The notes beneath the pieces are model-generated. The model did not search any database, was not told where the DNA came from, and saw nothing but the letters and a program-made list of their open reading frames with translations. 64,000 nt of DNA from contig NC_134834.1 of NCBI RefSeq assembly GCF_004210375.1, forward strand, positions 149,515,009-149,579,008, in the 5' to 3' direction. A program made the translations under genes and the position numbers. Positions 55,509 to 64,000 of this stretch are shown here, piece after piece. This DNA is from Tachypleus tridentatus. Its lineage: Eukaryota; Arthropoda; Merostomata; Xiphosura; Limulidae. Every line of letters starts with the position of its first letter. Position 1 is the stretch's first letter.

Positions 55509-55966
55509 AAAACTGATAATCCGACTGATTCAGAATTTTTTATCTTGAAGTTAAAATAATTGATATAGCAGTATTCGGATGACCTTTTTCGCTTGAACTA
55601 ACAGAAGACTGCGCTTCTAACAGTTTCGGTCTAGTGTAAGCACAAAGTACTCCGTAGTTCGACTGTTTTATAAAACTGAACTGATGTAACATGAGAACAA
55701 ATTATACCTTTTCGAACGTCTGTGTACTTAATATGAACACGTGCAAAATTAGTTAAATTATATATATATATTATTAAAGTATGACCAAACGGTGAGACCT
55801 CATGACTGAAGCTACGTTCTGGAAGAGCGAAGCTGAGTTTTGATTTACAAGACTTATATTATTTTTTAATATGAGTTTGTCATCGAATTCTTAATTACGT
55901 GTGGCTGTTTGATTATTGCTGTGGGATTTCTTACTATATATACCAAGGATGAGAAACTGAATAGAT

Positions 55967-56241
55967 TGTTTTTGTTTTTTTTAATTTCGCGCAAAGCTAC
56001 ACGAAGGCTATCTGCGCTAGCCGTCCCTAATTTAGGAGTGTAAAACTAGAGGGAAGGCAGCTATTCATCACCACCCACCGCCAACTCTTGGGCTACTTTT
56101 TTACCAACGAATAGTGGGATTAACCATAACATTATATGCCCCCACAGCTGGGAGGGCGAGCATGTTTAGCGTGACGCGGGCGCGAACCCGCGACCCTCAG
56201 ATTACGAATCGCACGCCTTACGCTCTTGGCCATGCCAGGCT
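55967..56241 (-). repeat. Thr-like SINE, full length, young
   Basis: TTAATTTCGCGCAAAGCTAC, CCGTCCCTAATTTAGGAGTG, reverse B box GGGCGCGAACCCGC, and head GCTCTTGGCCATGCCAGGC. Confidence 0.95.
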
Positions 56242-56766
56242 TATTAACCAACAAATACTGTAGTACATAGTACAAACAGTATCAAAGTGAATTGATTGAA
56301 ACAACTAATTCGTCCTCGAAATTGCTATTTTGATATATTGCTGTTTTCTACAAACCGATCTTACTGCCTTATTATTTAGTATTAATTATTCAATTATTTT
56401 TCTACGCCACCTATTTGCAAAAAGAAACAGATACTTCCCCACCCATATTCAAATCACGGTCATTTGAAGGTAAAATTAACAGCGGTAATATGCATGGTTA
56501 ATTGTGACGTTGTCAGTGTATTTACTACGAAAACGAGTTTATAGAGGCCTTTAACAGAAAGTATTAACAAAATTTATGTTATCCGAGCAATTAATAAAAA
56601 CTTCTAATAACCTAAGTGTACCATTTACTATCGCCTCCATTATATTCTGTTTATGATAAAGTTTCTCAACGTTCAGAAAGAAAAACGTTTTAATTTGATA
56701 TATTTTCTGTAGGTTTCTTATATCATTCAGCTTTAACTGATTGTGAGTCGAGGGCAGTAACTGTTA

Positions 56767-57042
56767 GGCCCGGCATGGCCAAGTGTGTTAAGGCGTGCGA
56801 CTCGTAATTTGAGGGTCGCGAGTTCGCATCCCCGTCACGCCAAACATGCTCGCCCTTTCAGCGGTGGAAGCGTTATAATGTGATGGTCAATCCTACTATT
56901 CGTTGGCAAAAGAGTAGCTCAAGAGTTGACGGTGGGTGGTGATGATTAGCTGCCTTCCCTATAGTCTTACACTGCTAAATTAGGGACAGCGAGCGCAGAT
57001 AGCTCTCGTATACCTTTGTGCGAAATTCAAAAACAAACAAAA
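56767..57042 (+). repeat. Thr-like SINE, full length, young
   Basis: GGCCCGGCATGGCCAAGTGT, CTCGTAA anticodon loop, B box GAGTTCGCATCC, tail TTCAAAAACAAACAAAAC. Same head variant (CCAAG.GTGTT) as the copy at 45689, so they belong to one subfamily. Confidence 0.95.
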
Positions 57043-57995
57043 CCTGCTTGTAGCTTTAAATGCAATATATTTTACTCTCACCTATCGATGAAATTACGAA
57101 CTTTCAGTATGTCATAAATAATTGCCTACTCTATAGATCTGAGAAGTTACTAAGTGATAGGAAAGATATATTTTGAGATATTAAGCTCAGATGCAACTCG
57201 GATGTTAAATAGTATCTTTGGAGGGTGCGATCTCCTAAAACTTGGATGTAACACTAGTGGGTAAAGTGGATGATGAATATTTAAGTGTAATGTAAGATTC
57301 CTTTGAATGATTTACATTTCTTAGTTGTCATGATATAAATTAATTTAGATGAACCATTTTTAGAGTAAAACTGAGGAGGTAAAACACGTATACACTCATA
57401 TACTGTTTTTATTTATTTTTTAAGATAAAATTACATAGGAATTAAATATGGACAACATTACTAAATAACGTTATAGACCATAGTTAAAACTAAGGTAACC
57501 AATAAAGAAAAAATGGAGATTGAAGTTACTTACTGTAAATTATGATTCAACAGTAATAACAGTACCATTCATTTGTTAACACTTTTCATCAGTGTATTCA
57601 TGTCACACCATAAGTATCACAGTTGTTACATATCATGAAAGAGATTCTCTGTCGACTCTATTCCATGCCAACAGCTGTATATTTGTTCAGTTATTTCATT
57701 ATTAATTTATTTACAGTATTCAGAGAATCTTTGTTGATATCTTATTTCTTGAAAAAGTCCATTATATGTTAGAAATACAAAGGTGGCTAGTTAAGACGTA
57801 CACCATTACATCGATTCGTTACATGAAAATTTCATGAAGCCATTTGTTTATTCAACAAATGAACATATTTAAACTTAACACCAACACAGATTTGTATAAG
57901 AATAAAGGTGGGTGTATCCTCTTTCAATTGTCTTTTATTTCTTTAACTTGTGATCCTAAAAGACTCGACTTATCGTCAACGTAATCATTTTTTGT
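57043..57995. other. intergenic stretch, nothing recognised
   Basis: AT-rich, no repeat family or coding signal that I can name. Confidence 0.6.
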
Positions 57996-58257
57996 GTTTG
58001 TTTTGTTTTCAATTTCCCGCAAAGCTACTCAAGGGCTATCTGCGCTAGCCGTTCCTAATTTACCAGTGTAAGACTAGATAGAGGGAAGACAGCTAGTCAT
58101 CACCACCCACCGCCATCTCTTAGGCTACTCTTTTATCAACGAATAGTGAGATTGACCGTCACATTATAACGCCCCCACGGTTTCAAGGGCAAGCATGTTT
58201 GGCGTGACAGGAATTCAAACCCGCAACCCTCAGATTACAAGTCGAACGCCTTAACTC
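57996..58257 (-). repeat. Thr-like SINE, nearly full length
   Basis: TTTCAATTTCCCGCAAAGCT, CCGTTCCTAATTTACCAGTG, a 4-bp duplication in GACTAGATAGAGGGAAGA, and B box (reverse) GGAATTCAAACCCGC. It ends at GAACGCCTTAACTCATTC. Confidence 0.93.
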
Positions 58258-59747
58258 ATTCTTTGTGAATTGTTCTTACGTCTGTATAAATGAATCCACT
58301 GCTCTGCCTTTTTATGTCTTTTTCCTTAAGAAACCAAAAGTAACAGATCTCTCTTTTCACCTATATTTTTCTTATTATTGAAACACCGATACACAGCACA
58401 ATTACTTGATATATTTGCTATTTCTTTTGTCTTCTTAGAAAACAACTCATAACTAAAGTTTCTTTCTCTGCAACATTTTTATAGTTGTCACATGACACAA
58501 ACCAGGCCATGATATAAAAAGGGAAATTTTGTGGAGTGAGCCAAGTAGGCCTAACTGAGGGACGCATTTGATGTTACTGAGCTCCACCCATACCCGACGG
58601 ACTGTGAAACGCTGCGCACCGGGCTATTTATAGTCCATTTAGCACTCATCTTCCGTGAACAAAGCTAGATAGAAATAGTTAACATTACTTAGTCCATCTG
58701 TATCGCATCATATTTTGTCTAATCACTATTTTTACGTTTCTCTACCCTTTTCAAATATGGGGCTTTACAAAACTAACGAAATGTATTCATAGTTAACAAT
58801 CTCTAGTTCGTGCGAACACGCAAAAGCAACTTGATATGAACTGGTTGCACCCCGGTTTTGGAACACCCTTGTGCTACTAATCTAATACATCTGGAGAGAC
58901 ACCATGAAGAAGAGTTTGAATATCTAAAAAGACGATACAAAGCTTCAAAATACCACTCCCACAAGATGAGAACTCAAGATCACAGCGACACCAAGTGTTA
59001 CCATCCATATATGTAAGTAAAGATTTATAAAGTATCTTACATTTACAAGCATTGTGTTTACTGTGCGTAATTCCAGCATAAACTTTGCAAGCAAAACGAA
59101 CTGTGTGTCATTAACCCTGATAATGAAGAATGGATTTTTTATGTCAAACAAATTTACATAGTCGTACACTTGACATAACTTCACAGAAAGCTAAATGTAC
59201 GTTCACGAAATTCTCAATATGTAATGGTTGAGTAGGAAGCTATTCTCAACTCCTACGTTGCAACTTCCTGTTTTTGATCTAGAACTCACATATTTGTCGT
59301 TTAAATATACTTTTACAAGTATAAGACACAATGATATATAGATGGTCTGACTTCTTGAAGGTGTAATAGTCTAGAAGTAAAGAAATACCAGTGTTGTCCC
59401 TCTTTCAATTTGGATATTTTTTCTGAGTGACATATTCCTCTGACAAGTTGACAGCATAATTACCTTTGATGTTTATAAAAAAAACACAAACTGTAATATG
59501 TATATATTACCGAGATTAAATTAACTTTCATACAAGTTAGTGTATTATTATTGTTATTCTTCTGTTGTTATAAGATTTATGAAAATTTGGTAAAGTTTAC
59601 TGTAGCAACAGAAATAAGTCATATCACACCTTCTCCTTAAGTTACAGTTACCTAAGTTTTTATATTAAAGAATAAAAGGTGATAAGCGAAGAAGAGAAGT
59701 TTTGACAATAATTTTCTGATTGTCGTTCAAAATATTTTGATGGTAAA
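58258..59747. other. intergenic stretch with a possible core promoter
   Basis: No recognisable gene. At 58623-58632 CTATTTATAG gives a textbook TATA box (TATAAATAG on the minus strand) inside a less AT-rich patch (about 58540-58660). No open frame that I recognise begins on either side. Confidence 0.4.
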
Positions 59748-60631
59748 TAGGTGTGTAATGCTGAATGTATTGATACTAATAGGTGTGTAATGCTGAATGT
59801 ATTGATACTAATAGGTGTGTAATGCTGAATGTATTGATACTAATAGGTGTGTAATGCTGAATGTATTGATACTAATAGGTGTGTAATGCTGAATGTATTG
59901 ATACTAATAGGTGTGTAATGCTGAATGTATTGATACTAATAGGTGTAATGCTGAATGTATTGATACTAATAGGTGTGTAATGCTGAATGTATTGATACTA
60001 ATAGGTGTGTAATGCTGAATGTATTGATACTAATAGGTGTGTAATGCTGAATGTATTGATACTAATAGGTGTGTAATGCTGAATGTATTGATACTAATAG
60101 GTGTGTAATGCTGAATGTATTGATACCAATAGGTGTGTAATGCCGAATGTATTGATACCAATAGGTGTGTAATGCCGAATGTATTGATACTAATAGGTGT
60201 GTAATGCTGAATGTATTGATACCAATAGGTGTGTAATGCTGAATGTATTGATACTAATAGGTGTGTAATGCTGAATGTATTGATACTAATAGGTGTGTAA
60301 TGCTGAATGTATTGATACTAATAGGTGTGTAATGCTGAATGTATTGAATAGGTGTGTAATGCTGAATGTATTGATACTAATAGGTGTGTAATGCTGAATG
60401 TATTGATACTAATAGGTGTGTAATGCTGAATGTATTGATACTAATAGGTGTGTAATGCTGAATGTATTGATACTAATAGGTGTGTAATGCTGAATGTATT
60501 GATACTAATAGGTGTGTAATGCTGAATGTATTGAATAGGTGTGTAATGCTGAATGTATTGATACTAATAGGTGTGTAATGCTGAATGTATTGATACTAAT
60601 AGGTGTGTAATGCTGAATGTATTGATACTAC
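59748..60631. repeat. 32-bp minisatellite, about 27 units
   Basis: The unit is AATAGGTGTGTAATGCTG followed by AATGTATTGATACT. Most units are identical. Variants are a 30-bp unit (near 59941), CCAATAGG and GCCGAATG units in the middle, and two 27-bp units lacking TACTA (junctions at 60344 and 60531). Confidence 0.98.
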
Positions 60632-60692
60632 AGTGGTATTTCTACCGGTGAAAAAAAAAAGTCAGGGAATGATTGGTTGAAGACATAAGTAT

Positions 60693-60808
60693 GTGTGTGT
60701 TTTTTTATAGTAAAGCCACATGGGCTCTCTACTGAGCCCACCGAGGGGAATCAAACCCCCTGATTTTAGCGTTGTAAATCCGGAGACATACCGCTGTACT
60801 AGCGGTGG
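60693..60808 (-). repeat. SINE family 2 copy beside the minisatellite
   Basis: TTTTTATAGTAAAGCCACAT, GGGCTCTCTACTGAGCCCAC, GGGGAATCAAACCCCC (B box, reverse), TTTTAGCGTTGTAAATCC and GCTGTACTAGCGGTGG. Confidence 0.85.
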
Positions 60809-61734
60809 ACTAGATGAAAACATTCATTGGTAAAAATCGAGATAATATAAGCTTTCTCAGGTACATACCTACAAAAAACTCATTTTCAATATATTCTAAA
60901 TATATGGAAACTTTCTTATGGAATGCATGATCCATCTGCATTCCTATAGTTATGACCAATGAAAGTGAACTTGTGCATGAATTAAACAAGAAAATTTTTA
61001 AAAAAATCATGTAGAAATGCAACTTTACGTGAGAGAAAGTAATCTTCCTGATAGCTTTCCCTCAAGTAAAAGTAATATTTATTCATTATTCTCTCACGTG
61101 ATGTGATGAATAATTATCTCGCCCATTCCTACCCTGTTTCTTTACTATTACATAATTTCAATCCTACTTTCTGATTTTATACATTTTTTCTACACTTCTT
61201 AAAAATGACCCGTCATGGGCACAGAACATATAGCCTTTTGTGTAGCTTTTTCTTAACAAAAACAAGCTATTCAAATTATTAGAATCATTCAGTAAAAACA
61301 GTCACAGCATAAACTATAAATGAGATATATTTCAGTTTTTATTTTATGTTTATTTTTTCTGTGAGGTGGGTAGAGTACCGCATGTTAGTTACTGTAATCA
61401 TACAGACTTGTAAGGCAAATGAACCCATGAAATTCCTTTTTTGAACTAACCTTTTATACACAACGATTATCGTAGCTGTTGTTTTCAGCTTCGCCATAAA
61501 TGTATTTATTGTTTACAAGAATATATGTGATGGAAAAACTGACTTCAAATTTAAAGAGCAAACACATAAATATCGTGGAACGAAAACAAATGAACAATAA
61601 TCGAAATTAAACAAGACATCTTTTAAAGATCTTCAACGTGTTGAAAAAAATCATATTTTATCAAGATAATATACGACACGATTCACATGAAGGAGAAATT
61701 AACTTCGAAATATCCATGGCATTCATTCCCCAAC
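60809..61734. other. intergenic stretch, nothing recognised
   Basis: AT-rich, no supported feature until the SINE target duplication at 61725. Confidence 0.6.
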
Positions 61735-61986
61735 GGCCAGGCATGGCTAGGCCATCATGGCGTAATCAGAGTGTCGCAGGTTTGAATCCCCGTTACACCA
61801 AATATGCTTACCTTTTCAGCCGTGGGGGCGTTTAAATGTAACGGTTAATCCCACTACTCGTTGGTAAAAGAGTAGCCCAACACTTAGTGGTGGGTGGTGA
61901 TGACAAGTTGTCTTCCCTCTAGTCTAACATCGCTAAATCAGGGGCAGCCCTCTTGTAGCTTTGCACAAAATTCAAAAACAGACCAA
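61735..61986 (+). repeat. Thr-like SINE with 10-bp target duplication
   Basis: ATTCCCCAAC precedes it (61725-61734) and follows it (61987-61996). Head GGCCAGGCATGGCTAGGCCA is partly rearranged; B box AGGTTTGAATCC; tail TTCAAAAACAGACCAA. Confidence 0.92.
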
Positions 61987-62216
61987 ATTCCCCAACAACT
62001 GTCGGTTGAAGTGTATGTAGTCAGTTACAAAAAAAACATAGTTTTCTATAGCTAGTTATTCTTTTATCACGTTTACTGAATAGAAATACTAACAGTATTT
62101 TATTTCGATCGTTCAAGAAACAAACTACAACTCATGGAAGGATATGTCTCAAATAATGACAACTTTAGTTAGAGGCATAACCTCAAAATAATGGACATTT
62201 TTGTTTGAGTTAATAT

Positions 62217-63447
62217 ATCAGGCCATCCCATGCGTAATGTCCGACAACTTAATACAAAAAGTGCATCATAATTTCTGTCTTTGTAAAAGGCTTTAATGAA
62301 TAAACTATGTAGTAGGACGTGTATAAAAATGTTCAGGCAAATAAAAGAAACTAACCCAACTCCACTTTTTCAGATCATTAATCAAATAAACCCTTATGAA
62401 GATGGATGTGTCTGAGGAGCACATTAGGCATATAATGCTTTATGAGTTTAAAAAAGGTAATAGTGCAGCAGAAACTACACGAAACATTCAAGGTGTTTAT
62501 GGTACGGAGTCTCTCAATGAAAAAAAATGTCGAAGGTGGTTTCAAAAGTTCAGATCAGGTAACTACAGCATAAGTGATGTGTCATGTTCAGGTCGTCCTG
62601 TTGAATTTAATGATGATTTGCTGCTGGCTGCACTTGATGAAGATTGTGCTGTAACAGTTGAAGAACTAGCACAGAAGCTTAATTCAACCCATTCAACAGT
62701 TCATCGTCATCTGCAACAGCTTGGAAAGGTGTCAAAACTTGGAAAATGGATCCCCCATGATTTGACAGAATCCAACCTTAGAGCAAGAGTGGATATTTGC
62801 ACTTTTCTGCACTCTTGTGATCGTAACTCACCTTCTTTAGACAGGTTAGTGACTGGAAATGAAAAATTGATATTTTATAAAAAATGTTAAGCGCGGCAGA
62901 AAATATTTCAGTGCAGGTAAACTGGCTAAAGCACAGCCCCAAAAGGAACTCCACCCTAAGAAAGTCTTATTAAGCGTTTGGTGGGATATGGTTGGTATGA
63001 TACACTTTGAGTTGCTGCCACTAAATGTAACGATTACATCAGACGTAAATGTTGCACTGAAAGAAAAGAGTCTTGCTTCGATCAATCGTTAAGGTGTTGT
63101 GTTACACTACGATAATGCACTGCCCCATACAGCAAGAATAACATCTGCAAAGATTAAAGAGCTAGACTGGGAAAACTTCCATATCTTCCTTATTCTTTAG
63201 AATTAGCCCCATCTGATTATTATCTGTTCCGAAGTTTGCAGAACGATCTTGATGGAAATGAGCTTGGAACACATGAAGACGTCAAAACTACCCTCTCTAC
63301 ATTCTTTTCCTCCAAACTTCAAACATTTTATAGAAGTGACATTCAGAAGCTTGTGAATTTCAAACGCTTTTAATGTTATTTAATCAATAATCTATGAAAT
63401 CCTTTCTCTTTTGTTGAACCTAAAATAGGACATTACTTAAAGCAACT
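62217..63447 (+). mobile_element. mariner-type transposon, decayed
   Basis: A transposase pseudogene (62396-63373) is flanked by degenerate ends. Left: GGCCATCCCATGCGTAATGT. Right: GTAATGTCC on the reverse strand near 63427-63440. The ends share only the GTAATGTCC core, so the boundaries are approximate. Confidence 0.8.
62396..63373 (+). pseudogene. mariner transposase, broken, first catalytic Asp replaced by Asn
   Basis: Intact N-terminal frame 62396-62890: HTH region EEHIRHIMLYEFKKGNSAAE, RRWFQKFRSGNYSISD, SGRPVEFNDD and STVHRHLQQLGK. The first catalytic site reads TGNEKLIFY where the family has TGDEKW. A one-base shift near 62875 then opens HPKKVLLSVWWDMVGMIHFE. A stop (63090-63092) precedes GVVLHYDNALPHTARIT (second Asp), and a further shift precedes LAPSDYYLFRSLQNDL (third Asp). 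A short internal deletion lies before ALKEKSLASINR. Confidence 0.93.
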
Positions 63448-63492
63448 GAAATAATAGCAACTTTGGTTAGTATTAAAACCTTCTAAGAGAGA

Positions 63493-63913
63493 AATTAAAT
63501 ACATCAGAAGATAAGTAACAGTCACTGACCATTTTGATACAGAAACTAACAACATACCACAAGATAACTAACTGTCACTGATTATTGTGATACAGAAACT
63601 AAAAACATATCAGAAGATAGCTAACTGTCACAAATTATTGTGCTACAGAAACTAACGACACACCAGAAGATAACTAACTGTCACTAATCATTGTGATACA
63701 GAAACTAACAACACACCAGAAGATAACCAACTCTCACTGAGCATTGTGATACAGAAACTAACAACATAACAGAAGATAAATAACTGTTACTGAGCATTGT
63801 GATACAGAAACTAACAACATACCAGAACATAACTAGCTGTCACTAATCATTGTGATATAGAAACTAACAACGCACCAGAAGATAACTAACTGTCACTGAC
63901 TATTGTGATACAG
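63493..63913. repeat. 53-bp tandem array, about eight units
   Basis: Units of 53 bp built from GATACAGAAACTAACAACA, CACCAGAAGATAACTAACTG and TCACTGATCATTGT, with 5-10% divergence. A SINE begins immediately after the last GATACA. Confidence 0.93.
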
Positions 63914-64000
63914 TTTGTTTGTTTGTTTTTTTAATTTCGCGCAAAGCTATACGAAGGCTATCTGCGCTAGCGGTCCCTAATTTAGCAGTGTAAGACTAGA
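63914..64000 (-). repeat. Thr-like SINE, cut by the window edge
   Basis: It starts with the GTTTGTTTGTTTG tail and TTAATTTCGCGCAAAGCTAT and continues through CTAATTTAGCAGTGTAAGAC to the last base. Confidence 0.92.

Noticed and set aside
63493..63913. Possible CRISPR-like array from regularly spaced repeats.
   Set aside because: The whole 53-bp unit is repeated with scattered differences. There are no unique spacers, and the genome is animal.

Overview
This is a 64 kb stretch of AT-rich, intron-rich animal DNA from a horseshoe crab (Xiphosura). It carries most of the gene for Factor C, the endotoxin-sensing serine-protease zymogen that starts the haemocyte clotting cascade. The gene is on the minus strand. 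Seventeen coding exons can be placed, from the start codon at 39683 down to an exon that runs off the left edge at base 1. All junctions have GT/AG ends, and the phases agree except for one base in exon 15. The translated exons follow the Factor C domain order: signal peptide, Cys-rich region, EGF-like, three sushi, LCCL, C-type lectin, sushi, Pro-rich linker, sushi, trypsin-like protease. Compared from memory with the Asian species (Tachypleus, Carcinoscorpius), there are many scattered substitutions and a different LCCL-lectin linker. This suggests Limulus polyphemus, but that is an inference. The last protease exons, including the catalytic Ser, lie outside the window.

Layout. 1-39683: the Factor C gene. 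Its introns hold SINEs, minisatellites, a 5.3 kb non-LTR retrotransposon in intron 6 (18943-24232, minus), a decayed Tc1-like transposon with a nested insertion in intron 1 (36206-38293), and several dispersed repeats of unknown class. 39684-64000: upstream DNA in which I find no host gene. It contains a ZMYM1-like hAT transposase pseudogene (43380-44769), a short hAT derivative with intact ends and target duplication (46443-47580), a second Tc1-like fragment (49180-49830), a 32-bp minisatellite of about 27 units (59748-60631), a broken mariner (62217-63447) and a 53-bp tandem array (63493-63913).

The most abundant repeat is a roughly 270-bp tRNA-derived SINE with a tRNA-Thr(CGT)-like head, present in 21 full or partial copies on both strands. 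A second tRNA-like SINE family has about seven copies. Both end in a tail that resembles the 3' end of the intron-6 LINE, a pattern expected of a LINE and the SINEs it mobilises.

The points most worth a second look are: a one-base homopolymer difference in exon 15 that breaks the Factor C reading frame; the chimeric 487-bp insertion in the Tc1 element, whose removal restores a transposase frame; the shared LINE/SINE tails; the inverted repeat pair flanking exons 6-11; and a decayed hammerhead-like motif in intron 8. No CRISPR array or bacterial-type system is present, and I did not find a convincing new multi-gene system.
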